A stretch of 64,000 bases of DNA from Stieleria varia (lineage in GTDB: Bacteria; Planctomycetota; Planctomycetia; Pirellulales; Pirellulaceae): NCBI RefSeq assembly GCF_038443385.1, contig NZ_CP151726.1, positions 9,424,001-9,488,000 of the forward strand, given 5' to 3'. Position 1 is the first letter of the stretch, and every line of letters starts with the position of its first letter. The position numbers and the translations under genes are program-made. This document shows, piece after piece, positions 35,347 through 43,606 of the stretch. The notes under the pieces are model-generated. The model had not been told where the DNA came from. It saw nothing but the letters and a program-made list of their open reading frames with translations, and ran no database searches.

Positions 35347-36798
35347 TCATGGGATCGGCCGCCAACCTCCAAGCTGTGGTGTGGCGGTGGATTGAGTTTC
35401 GGCATACCAACTTTGAAACTGTTGCCAGAGCTTGGCCGTGCGTTCGGGTTGTTCGCTGGCAAGGTCGACTTTCTCAGCGGGGTCCATCCGCAGGTGGTAA
35501 AGTTCCAGCTTGGGATTCTGAAACGTTCCTGGCGAAGCCTTTGGATGATGGACGACCAGCTTCCAATCACCTGAGCGAAGGGCTTCGGATCGCGCGCCCT
35601 GATTGGAAAGCGAAGCCCAGTAAAGCGGACGCTCGGCAAGCGCCTCTTCGTGCAGCAACAGCGGGGTCAAATCAACCCCGTCCAGTGGTCTGGCATGCGT
35701 CGCAACATCCACGTCGATGTCGGCAAGGTTTAGCAGAGTTGGCATCACGTCGAGAGTGATCACCGGCTGGTCACTGGTGGAGCCCGCAGTGATGTGGCCC
35801 GGCCACCAAGCGATTGCGGGAACCTTGTGTCCGCCTTCGTAGACGCTGCCTTTTCCGCCACGCAGATCGGGACTGCCGCTCGGAAAATCGCCAGCGGGAC
35901 CATTGTCAGAAAAGAACAACAGCAGCGTGTTCTCCGCAATGCCCAGTTCTTGAACTGTGCGACGCAGTTGACCGATGCCATCGTCGATCGGCAGAGTCAT
36001 GCCGCGGTACTTTTCAATGCGATGCTCCGGCGTAACCGTTTGCCATTTCCACCGATCCCATGCCTGTTCCGTACGTCGCACCGGGTCACCGGGCACTTGG
36101 ACAGGATTGTGGATGGCTTCGTGGGCAATGTACAAACAAAACGGCTGCTTGCTCGCCGCATGATGTCGAACAAACTCAACGGCGTGTTGGTTGATGAGAT
36201 GGGTTGAGTAGCCCGCTTCGTGCACTTCATCGCGACCGTGCCACCAATCGTGCTTCTGGTGATCACCGATATGGCTCACGAAGTCGATATTGCCACTGTG
36301 GTATCCGATGAACTCTGCGAAGCCATGATTTTGAGGATGGTAGTCGGCCGAGTTCTGTGGATAGCCTTGATGCCACTTGCCGATCAAAGCGGTGTGATAA
36401 CCGGCATCGGTAAGCAACTCTGCAAAGGTGACCTCGTCCAGTTTCAGTCCCTTGCGATGTTCGGGATGATCAGCGACAGGATGAATGACGGCTTCAATTC
36501 CTGATCGCTGCTGGTAGCGACCGGTCAACAGCCCTGCACGAGTCGGTGAGCACACCGTACCTGATGAATGAAAATCTGTGAGCTTCATTCCTTCGGCCGC
36601 CAGACGATCGATCTCGGGTGTCTTAAAATACGGATTCCCAAAGCAACTGACACCCTCGTACCCCATGTCATCGACCATCACCACGATGAAATGAGGACGG
36701 TCTGCAGAAGCGTCCGCGAAAACGTTTCGCAAATCCGCCATCGCCGCAGAAAACAGGAGCACGAGCAAGGGAAAGGAGGCGACGTGATTTCGGTTCAT
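35347..36798 (-). CDS. Secreted sulfatase
   Basis: 483 residues from the ATG at 36798. Signal peptide about 1-29. Metal site VVMVDDMGYEGVSCFG, formylglycine motif CSPTRAGLLTGRYQQRSG, then GKWHQGYPQ, HEAIHNPVQVPGDP, FFSDNGPAGDFPSG and GGKGSVYEGG. It belongs to the same broad group as the upstream sulfatase but the two are clearly diverged, so they are unlikely to be recent duplicates. The stop is 52 bp from the convergent SGNH gene; the start is divergent from the alpha/beta hydrolase gene. Confidence 0.92.
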   Translation of the reverse strand: MNRNHVASFPLLVLLFSAAMADLRNVFADASADRPHFIVVMVDDMGYEGVSCFGNPYFKTPEIDRLAAEGMKLTDFHSSGTVCSPTRAGLLTGRYQQRSGIEAVIHPVADHPEHRKGLKLDEVTFAELLTDAGYHTALIGKWHQGYPQNSADYHPQNHGFAEFIGYHSGNIDFVSHIGDHQKHDWWHGRDEVHEAGYSTHLINQHAVEFVRHHAASKQPFCLYIAHEAIHNPVQVPGDPVRRTEQAWDRWKWQTVTPEHRIEKYRGMTLPIDDGIGQLRRTVQELGIAENTLLLFFSDNGPAGDFPSGSPDLRGGKGSVYEGGHKVPAIAWWPGHITAGSTSDQPVITLDVMPTLLNLADIDVDVATHARPLDGVDLTPLLLHEEALAERPLYWASLSNQGARSEALRSGDWKLVVHHPKASPGTFQNPKLELYHLRMDPAEKVDLASEQPERTAKLWQQFQSWYAETQSTATPQLGGWRPIP

Positions 36799-37034
36799 GT
36801 TCAAAACCTCTGGCAATTGTGTTCGCTGCGAAAGTCGTGGCTGGACAAAAGCCATGGTAATCGTCAAACCGGCTGACATGCTGGGAGTGGCAAACTGGTA
36901 TCATCGAATGGCATCCGTCGCGGACGGCCAATGTAGCCCATTTCGCTCACTACGCTTTTCGTTCAAACCGCGACTCACTCACAATGTTCCCGATCGACAA
37001 TCTCACCCTCCAACCGACATGCAAGGGATCGTCC

Positions 37035-38153
37035 ATGAGATTCATCGCAACTCTGACCACTTTGGCGATCATTACGATGCCGCTTCATTTCGCGGATGCA
37101 CAAGATTCTCAGCGACAGCGCCCGAGGATTTCGTTTGACGAAGTCCTTCGCCGTGAAGATGCGAACAAGGATGGCAAAGTGACCCAAGACGAGTTCAAGG
37201 CTCCACAACGCCTGTTCACGCGGCTGGATCGCAACGGTGATGGCGAGCTGACGAAGGAGGACTTTGCTGGCGGGGACACCAGACGCAATCCGCGTGGAGC
37301 TGGACAGGGGGCTCCCGCGGACGTCAATGTGCTCAGAGATGTTGTCTTTGGAAAAGGTGGTGATCGAGACCTGACGATGCACATCGTGCTGCCCAAGGAA
37401 AAGCGTGATTCACCCCAGCCCGCCTATGTATGGATTCACGGCGGAGGCTGGCAAGGGGGAACCAAAGACGGTGGAGTCGGGAAAGTCATTCCGATGGTTC
37501 GCGAAGGTTTCGTGGGGGCGACGATCGAGTATCGCTTGACCGGAGAGGCCCCGTTCCCGGCGCAGATCGAAGACTGCAAGTGCGCGATCCGATACCTGCG
37601 CGCTCACGCGGAAAAGTACAAAATTGATCCCGATCGTATCGCAGTTGGCGGCAGCTCGGCAGGCGGCCACTTGGTCGCACTGATGGGCACATCCGGCGGC
37701 GTGAAAGAATTCGAGGGCACGGGAGGCTGGCCGGATCAATCAAGCAGCGTCCAAGCAGTCGTGGACCACTATGGTCCCACCGATTTCAAAGCGTTCGTCT
37801 CGACGCCCGGTTACGAACAGCACGACAAAGCGGGCTCGCCAGAATCAAAGCTGCTCGGCAGCGGCGACGTGCTGACCAACGAAGCAGGCATCAAGCGTGT
37901 CAATCCGATCACCTATGTCGACAAGGACGACCCTCCCTTTCTGATCATCCACGGCACGGACGATCGGACCGTCCCGCCCAACCAAAGCGAAGCGATGGAC
38001 AAGGCTCTCAAATCGGTCAACGTGGAATCAACACTCCACTTGATCCAAGACGCCGGGCACGGCGGCCCCGAGTTTGCCAAACCAGAGATCAATGACATGC
38101 AACGAAAGTTTCTCCTCAAGCACTTGCGGGACAAGCACTCAACAGGCGAATGA
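37035..38153 (+). CDS. Secreted alpha/beta hydrolase with two EF-hands
   Basis: 372 residues from the ATG at 37035 (MRFIATLTTLAIITMP). Signal peptide about 1-23. Two EF-hand calcium loops follow, DANKDGKVTQDEF and DRNGDGELTKEDF (about 42-82). The hydrolase domain shows the oxyanion HGGGWQGG, the nucleophile elbow GGSSAGGHL, FLIIHGTDDRTVP with the acidic residue, and DAGHGGPEF with the catalytic His. This is the esterase/lipase group that includes BD-FAE-type carbohydrate and ferulate esterases. Calcium binding may stabilise it outside the cell. Inferred to deacylate a polysaccharide with the neighbouring sulfatases. Confidence 0.85.
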   Translation: MRFIATLTTLAIITMPLHFADAQDSQRQRPRISFDEVLRREDANKDGKVTQDEFKAPQRLFTRLDRNGDGELTKEDFAGGDTRRNPRGAGQGAPADVNVLRDVVFGKGGDRDLTMHIVLPKEKRDSPQPAYVWIHGGGWQGGTKDGGVGKVIPMVREGFVGATIEYRLTGEAPFPAQIEDCKCAIRYLRAHAEKYKIDPDRIAVGGSSAGGHLVALMGTSGGVKEFEGTGGWPDQSSSVQAVVDHYGPTDFKAFVSTPGYEQHDKAGSPESKLLGSGDVLTNEAGIKRVNPITYVDKDDPPFLIIHGTDDRTVPPNQSEAMDKALKSVNVESTLHLIQDAGHGGPEFAKPEINDMQRKFLLKHLRDKHSTGE

Positions 38154-38157
38154 TTGA

Positions 38158-38259
38158 GTGAGCCGCGATGCGTGAGCAACCGGGCCTTTCGCACTGCCCA
38201 GCTTCTTCAGAAACCGTCCAATAAACACTGCCCGGCGTCTTACGGCCCTACGGCTCGCC
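38158..38259. repeat. Family A core, degenerate copy
   Basis: GTGAGCCGCGATGCGTGAG on the left and GTCTTACGGCCCTACGGCTCGCC on the right are arranged as in the copy at 14690-14755. It begins directly at the stop codon of the hydrolase gene. Confidence 0.5.
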
Positions 38260-38423
38260 CTGGCGTTCCAAATGTTGATTCAACCAGCAATCTTCGCAGC
38301 AGGGGCAAGTCGGATCGAGCGAAGCAAGAATCGGGGGGCTACGCGCCGCCAACCGTATTCCTTCACGCATGCCCCTCCCTCGCATTCGCCTGAACGGCTT
38401 TGCTCGACCTCCCCCAAGTTCCT

Positions 38424-38552
38424 GAGACTGCTGATTTAATCGTTTTTCGTTATCACTGTGAGCCGATGGCGCTAGCCACGGGCCTCGAAGGGTTGGGGCA
38501 GCACCATTAGGCCCGCGGCTAGCGCCTTGCGGCTCACTAAATCAGCAGTCTC
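38424..38552. repeat. MITE-like palindromic element, family A, best copy
   Basis: 129 bp. Terminal inverted repeats GAGACTGCTGATTTA (38424-38438) and TAAATCAGCAGTCTC (38538-38552) are perfect over 15 bp. GTGAGCCG (38458-38465) pairs with CGGCTCAC (38530-38537), and GGCGCTAGCCACGGGCCT pairs with AGGCCCGCGGCTAGCGCC. No ORF inside. Confidence 0.7.
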
Positions 38553-38641
38553 TTCCTTGGGGGAGGTGACGTGTGGAACGAAACCGTGGCGCCAAGAAAT
38601 GAATCACTCAATAAACCGGCTAACAGCAAACGGATAGAAAC

Positions 38642-40702
38642 ATGACTCAATCTCTCCACCGTCATCACGCGATGATCGCCCTGGTGATGACGATGGCATG
38701 GATCAACTGCCCAGAATGCACGGCACAGGACGATCACAGCAGTGGCAAGGAATCGTCGTCGCTGCGTCTCGTGAGTCCAGAGATTCCTGATCTGTTCCAA
38801 TGGACCGACACTGCGAACGTCTACGTGCTACGGTCGGCGGACAAAGCCTTGCTGTTCAACCTGGGGGATGGCTTGGTCGTTGACCAACTGTCAGAGATCG
38901 GTGTGCGTCAGTTGGAATGGGTGTTGCTAACCGATCATCATCGTGAGAATTGCCAGGGATTTGCCGACGCGACAATCAATGGAGCGAGAGTTGCCTCGTC
39001 AGAATCCGAGCGAGAGTTGCTGAAAAATCCAACCGCGTTTCGCCGTTGGTACCCAAAACTCGGCGACAAGTATTCCGTCTACGGTGCCAGCTACGTTCGG
39101 CCACCAGCCTTTCCTGTTGCAATCACAACGACGCTGCAACCCGGAGAGTTCTTTCGTTGGCAGGGCTACGAAATCAAGTGCCTGGACACGCCCGGAACGT
39201 CACCCGGCGGCATGAGCTTCGTGATCCAGTACGGTGATCTTAAGATTGCGGTGACCGGCAGCATCATGCACGACGGCGCCCGCATGGCCAATTGGTTCGA
39301 CTCGGAGTGGGACTACGGCTTTGCAAAAGGTGTCGACACGCTGATCGAGTCGGTCGAGCGACTGCAGGGCGAAAACATCGACATCGCGTTGCCATCGCAG
39401 GGTCCCGTGATTCATCACGCAGACGAACAGTTGGCGGAGTACGCAGCGAAACTGAAGTATTTTCGCACGCGTTATGTCCGTGGCTATCCCGTGTTCGACA
39501 AAGACATCGCAAAACGTGATCCGATCTCGCAACCGACGCCCGTTGAGCATATCAATCGCGTGACAGAACATCTTTACAAACTGAGTCATCAGCATCAGGG
39601 TCGAAACTTTGCGATCATCGTTTCCGATAACGGACGAGGACTGGTGCTGGACTGTGGCCTGTTCCCCAAACAGACGTTAGAGGAAATCGTCGTCGGAATG
39701 CGACAGCACCTGGGGCTAAAGCAGATCGATGCGTTCTGGATCTCCCACATGCACGGCGATCACTTTTTGCTCGGGCCCACGATGAAAGAGCAATACGGCG
39801 CACAAGCTTGGACACTGGATCGCATCGTTGACCGTTGCGAGCATCCACGACGCTACGACTTCGCCGCACTCGTGTCCGCCTACGGAGACGGGTTCAACGG
39901 CATGACGATCGACAAAGCGTTTCGTAACGGTGAAACCGTTCAATGGGAGGGTTACACGATCCACCTCGATTGGATGCCGGGACAAACCGAGTTTGGCTGC
40001 TGCTTGTGGCTGGATATCGATGGCAAACGAATCGCCTTCACCGGCGACAATCTATTCGGCAGTCCCAGCGACGAATCACAGAACGGACACGAAGCCGTGG
40101 TTTGCCGCAACAGTTGCATTTTTGAGGAAGGGTACATTCTCGGCAGCAAGTACCTCTTGGACCTGAAACCCGACATCGTGATGGGCAGCCACTCCTACGT
40201 GATGCCCGAGCCAGAGGCATTCCTGCAACGCTATCACGCTTGGTCCAAGGAAATAGCCCAGTTGTATCGTGAATTGCTGCCACAGGAGGATTACGAATAC
40301 GGATTTGATCCCTACTGGGTATCGGCTTACCCGTATCGCGTCGATTTGACGCAAGCAACCTCTCAGGATGTTACGATCTCGGTGCGCAACTTCCGCGACC
40401 GACCCCAGCATCATCGTATCAGGCTTCGGCTACCCTCCGGCGTTACCGCAACGCCGTCAATTCTCGAGGGCGACGTGCCGGCCGACGGTCGACATGAACA
40501 CACGGTGAAACTGACTCGCACTGAGCCATTTCGCACTGAGCCGTTTCCCGCCGAAAAGCCAAACACTGATTCAAACAGTAAAATAAACACCAACGTGACA
40601 GACGACACCGACGGCGGAGTGCGAATCGTCCCCTTTGACATCACTCTGGACACAGAACGACACGGCGAGCTGTTTGACTTTTTGATCCGACTGCCGGAGT
40701 AA
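38642..40702 (+). CDS. Secreted double metallo-beta-lactamase-fold protein
   Basis: 686 residues with a signal peptide (about 1-28). Two MBL-fold domains follow. In the first (about 45-300) the metal motif is altered: TDHHRENCQG at 97-106 replaces THxHxDHxxG, losing two His and changing Asp to Glu. In the second (about 310-560) SHMHGDHFLLGP is intact, and FTGDNLFG with Asp and GSHSYVMPEPEAF follow. The C-terminal ~110 residues resemble an alpha/beta-sandwich tail. The second domain is probably the catalytic one and the first regulatory or structural. It lies 11 bp before the DUF1593 gene, so they form an operon. Confidence 0.75.
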   Translation: MTQSLHRHHAMIALVMTMAWINCPECTAQDDHSSGKESSSLRLVSPEIPDLFQWTDTANVYVLRSADKALLFNLGDGLVVDQLSEIGVRQLEWVLLTDHHRENCQGFADATINGARVASSESERELLKNPTAFRRWYPKLGDKYSVYGASYVRPPAFPVAITTTLQPGEFFRWQGYEIKCLDTPGTSPGGMSFVIQYGDLKIAVTGSIMHDGARMANWFDSEWDYGFAKGVDTLIESVERLQGENIDIALPSQGPVIHHADEQLAEYAAKLKYFRTRYVRGYPVFDKDIAKRDPISQPTPVEHINRVTEHLYKLSHQHQGRNFAIIVSDNGRGLVLDCGLFPKQTLEEIVVGMRQHLGLKQIDAFWISHMHGDHFLLGPTMKEQYGAQAWTLDRIVDRCEHPRRYDFAALVSAYGDGFNGMTIDKAFRNGETVQWEGYTIHLDWMPGQTEFGCCLWLDIDGKRIAFTGDNLFGSPSDESQNGHEAVVCRNSCIFEEGYILGSKYLLDLKPDIVMGSHSYVMPEPEAFLQRYHAWSKEIAQLYRELLPQEDYEYGFDPYWVSAYPYRVDLTQATSQDVTISVRNFRDRPQHHRIRLRLPSGVTATPSILEGDVPADGRHEHTVKLTRTEPFRTEPFPAEKPNTDSNSKINTNVTDDTDGGVRIVPFDITLDTERHGELFDFLIRLPE

Positions 40703-40713
40703 GCAAATTGAAA

Positions 40714-41733
40714 ATGCGAATCACTTTGGTCCTTGCATTGTTGATCGGGTTCATCGCCAACTCGGTCACGGCTGACGAGCGACCTCGGTTGTTGGTGCTG
40801 ACCGATATCGGTGGTGACCCAGATGACCAGCAGTCACTCGTGCGGTTGATGGTCTACAGCAATGAGTTTCAGATCGAAGGACTCGTTGCCTCGGCGGCGG
40901 GGACCCCCGGGGAACTGAAACAGGCGGTCACCAAACCGGAATTGATTCGCGAGATCGTTGTCGCCTACGGAGAGGTTCGTGAGAACCTTCTGCGCCACGC
41001 GAGCGGCTGGCCTGACACTATTGCAATGCTCAGTGTCATCAAGTCGGGCAATCCGAACCGAGGACGAAAGCACATCGGCGAGGCACACGACAGCGAGGGA
41101 TCTCAATTCTTGATCCAACGTGTCGATGCGGGATCAGTAGACCAGCCCCTGAACATCACGATCTGGGGCGGCCAGACTGATTTGGCGCAGGCATTGTGGC
41201 GAGTGCGAAAAGAACGCGGGGCCGACGGCTTAGCGGACTTTGTCAAACGTTTCCGGGTGTATGACATTGCCGATCAAGACGGCATCGCCGACTGGATGCA
41301 GACAGAGTTTCCGGGAATGTTTTACATTCTCAGCAAGTCCAGAAAGGGGACAGATAAACGCAACGCTTCCTTTCGCGGCATGTACCTGACCGGAGACGAA
41401 GCGTTGACCTCTCGCGAGTGGATCGAAGCAAAGGTGCGAGCCACCGGGCCACTGGGCGCCCTGTACCCGACCAAGACATGGACCAGCCCGAACCCGCATG
41501 GTTGCATGAAAGAAGGTGACACGCCGTCGTGGTTTTTCTTTCTGCCCCAAGGGCACAACGACCCCGCCGATCCGTCCAAGCCTGGATGGGGCGGACAGTT
41601 TGCCCGAGCCGTGGATGACTGGTACCGCGACGACCAACCCGACATGGATCACCGCGAAACCGTCAGCCGATGGCGTCCCGAATTTCAAAACGATTTCGCT
41701 TTGCGTATGTCGTGGTGCAAAGGCTCGCTTTGA
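40714..41733 (+). CDS. Secreted DUF1593 nucleoside-hydrolase-like protein
   Basis: 339 residues from the ATG at 40714; a TTG two codons earlier is possible. Signal peptide about 1-22. The family begins RLLVLTDIGGDPDDQQSLVRLMVYSNEF, where the aspartates match the calcium site of inosine-uridine nucleoside hydrolases. Further conserved stretches are ITIWGGQTDLAQALW and WFFFLPQGHNDPADPSKPGWGG. DUF1593 proteins occur in polysaccharide-use loci (one is the cellulose-binding protein of Saccharophagus) and may cleave N- or O-glycosidic bonds. It follows the MBL gene by 11 bp and is convergent with the oxidoreductase gene. Confidence 0.85.
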   Translation: MRITLVLALLIGFIANSVTADERPRLLVLTDIGGDPDDQQSLVRLMVYSNEFQIEGLVASAAGTPGELKQAVTKPELIREIVVAYGEVRENLLRHASGWPDTIAMLSVIKSGNPNRGRKHIGEAHDSEGSQFLIQRVDAGSVDQPLNITIWGGQTDLAQALWRVRKERGADGLADFVKRFRVYDIADQDGIADWMQTEFPGMFYILSKSRKGTDKRNASFRGMYLTGDEALTSREWIEAKVRATGPLGALYPTKTWTSPNPHGCMKEGDTPSWFFFLPQGHNDPADPSKPGWGGQFARAVDDWYRDDQPDMDHRETVSRWRPEFQNDFALRMSWCKGSL

Positions 41734-41739
41734 TCGCTT

Positions 41740-43137
41740 TCACTCGCCGTTGTTTTTGGTTTCTCGCAACTCGCCCAGCTTTGGTCCGACTTCGTTCCAT
41801 GCGACTTCGTGCGGCAAGATCATCTTACTTGCCGCGATGGACGCACAAACGCCGGCAGCTTCGCCCATCGCCACGGCGTTGCCCGTCACACGGTAGCTGG
41901 CGTGAGCAAAAAAATCGCCGCTGATACAGCGTCCGGCCATCATCAATCCGTCAACCTCTTGGGCGATCAAAGCCCGCAAGGGTATGTCAAAGGGCTTGGC
42001 TTTCACACCTTCGCTACTGTAAGCAGACGTTTTGTTCTGTTCGCGACTGAGTGCATGGATATCGACGGAAAAAGTCGATCGGCACACGGCGTCTTCGTGG
42101 CGAACACCACCCATCACATCACTAACATCGACGAAGTAGCGTCCCTTGATTCGCCGACCGTCACGCACACCGATTTGTTCGGCAGTGGTCACCAGTCGAC
42201 AGCCTTCCCATGGGCCGCCGAGTTGATGAAGTGCCTTTGAGATATCGTACAACTCCCGGCGAGCACGAATGGTCGCCTGGGTGACGGCATCCGCGTCGAA
42301 TGCTTTGACGTTGTATTCGTGATTGAGCATCACGGCGGCGACGGCCCCACCCAGATGCCAGACGGTCGGTTTGGAGTAAGAGGGATCCAGTCCGGCGCTT
42401 CGCATGATCTTCAGGAACTTGTCTTTGTTCCCACGATTGGATCCGGTGTCCACGGATCGCAGCGCTTCGGGCGACGCGGTGATGACCGCCATCAGCGACA
42501 TGGGCTGGCAAGGGCAGTCGCTATCTCGGCCGATCTCGAATGAGCAGCCGGCCAGTGCGCCGACGTCTCCGTCTCCGGTCGTATCGATCACCGTTTTTGC
42601 TCGCCACGCCTGACGCCCCGATTTTGATTCGGTCACGACGCCACGGACACGATTGCCTTGATCCAAATCGACCGCCACAACCCGTGTGTGGTACTGCATC
42701 CGAATCCCGAGCTCGCCGCACCAGTCTTCCAACAAGACCTTCATCGCCTCGACATCGTACATGTAGTGTTGATGCTCGACGAATCGATAACCGGACATCG
42801 ATTCCAGACGCTTGACCAGCTCCGTGTTCAAACCCGGTTTTCGAGCATCCATGATGTAAGACAGCATGCCGCTGGTCCACACGCCGCCCAAGCAACCGTG
42901 AGCCTCCAGAATGCGCACGCTCGCGCCACACTTGGCCGCCGAGATGGCTGCCGAAATCCCAGCCGGTCCACCGCCGCACACGAGCACATCGACGCTATCA
43001 ACAACGGGAACTTCTCGCGCCGCTTCACTGACGATGTCATCGCGGCTCGCGTCATGAGCCTCGCCAGCACAGGCGACAGCCATGGCCGCAGGGGCCGCCA
43101 TGGATGAAGTCAACAGTTGTCGTCGGGTAATGGGCAT
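41740..43137 (-). CDS. Tat-exported FAD-dependent oxidoreductase
   Basis: 465 residues. Twin-arginine-like signal ITRRQLLTSSMAAPAAMA at the N-terminus. FAD-binding fold VDVLVCGGGPAGISAAISAAKCGASV (about 47-72, shown in two parts here: VLVCGGGPAGISAA and AKCGASV) and GCLGGVWTSGML. Later TVIDTTGDGDVGALAG and LMMAGRCISGDFFAHASYRVTGNAVAMGEAAG (in part) are typical of the FAD-dependent oxidoreductase family common in planctomycete sugar loci. It acts in the periplasm on an unknown, probably sugar-derived, substrate. The gene is convergent with DUF1593 with six bases between. Confidence 0.85.
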   Translation of the reverse strand: MPITRRQLLTSSMAAPAAMAVACAGEAHDASRDDIVSEAAREVPVVDSVDVLVCGGGPAGISAAISAAKCGASVRILEAHGCLGGVWTSGMLSYIMDARKPGLNTELVKRLESMSGYRFVEHQHYMYDVEAMKVLLEDWCGELGIRMQYHTRVVAVDLDQGNRVRGVVTESKSGRQAWRAKTVIDTTGDGDVGALAGCSFEIGRDSDCPCQPMSLMAVITASPEALRSVDTGSNRGNKDKFLKIMRSAGLDPSYSKPTVWHLGGAVAAVMLNHEYNVKAFDADAVTQATIRARRELYDISKALHQLGGPWEGCRLVTTAEQIGVRDGRRIKGRYFVDVSDVMGGVRHEDAVCRSTFSVDIHALSREQNKTSAYSSEGVKAKPFDIPLRALIAQEVDGLMMAGRCISGDFFAHASYRVTGNAVAMGEAAGVCASIAASKMILPHEVAWNEVGPKLGELRETKNNGE

Positions 43138-43447
43138 GACGCAGCTTTCCGTCTTGTTCGTCTGGAGGTATGGATCGATGTCTCAGCGGTTCGCTCAATC
43201 AATTCTAACTCATCGACCTCTGAAGTTGTTGATTTAATCAGTCAATGAAACCCACAACCGTGAAGGGGCCACCAACAGGCTCTCCATCCGGGCTTGCAGA
43301 CTGTCGATTTGCCAGAGTGATTTGCTGGACCGCTGGTTGAGTGGATTTGTTAGACGCGCTACCCTAACCTCATTCTGCATCTATCCCTCGGGATCAGATT
43401 CGATTGATCCCGACTACTCTCGGAGATCTGATCACCCCAGATCATCA

Positions 43448-43473
43448 ATGATCGCTCCGCGTGATTTTGGCAA
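43448..43473 (-). repeat. Family E motif, inverted copy
   Basis: On the minus strand it reads TTGCCAAAATCACGCGGAGCG, identical over 20 bases to 11543-11562. The flanking CACGTCCCG (about 43497) is also shared with 11607-11616, so the homologous block is longer, about 70 bp with gaps. Confidence 0.55.
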
Positions 43474-43559
43474 AATGATAGGACACTTATTTTCCGCACG
43501 TCCCGAGAGACGCTGCTACGTGGTAGCCGGGAAAATGTGACGGGTGAAATCAATGGCAG

Positions 43560-43588
43560 TGTTTCGTCATGCTGAGCATGACGAAACA
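43560..43588 (-). terminator. Perfect hairpin after the beta-CASP gene, possible terminator
   Basis: TGTTTCGTCATGC (43560-43572), loop TGA, GCATGACGAAACA (43576-43588): a 13-bp stem. It lies 18 bp beyond the stop codon of the minus-strand nuclease gene. There is no T-run in either direction, so termination is only inferred. Confidence 0.4.
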
Positions 43589-43606
43589 TTGCTAACTGTG
43601 TTGCGA

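Larger units (their letters stand above)
38154..38641. other. Intergenic region with two family A elements
   Basis: 488 bp without a gene. It holds a degenerate family A core (38158-38259) and a complete family A element (38424-38552). The remaining part before the next ATG has no obvious promoter. Confidence 0.5.
43138..43606. other. Intergenic region with repeat fragments
   Basis: 469 bp without a gene. It contains GTTGTTGATTTAATC (43226-43240, like a family A terminus), an inverted copy of the ATCACGCGGAGCG motif at 43448-43473, and a 13-bp perfect hairpin at 43560-43588. Confidence 0.5.
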
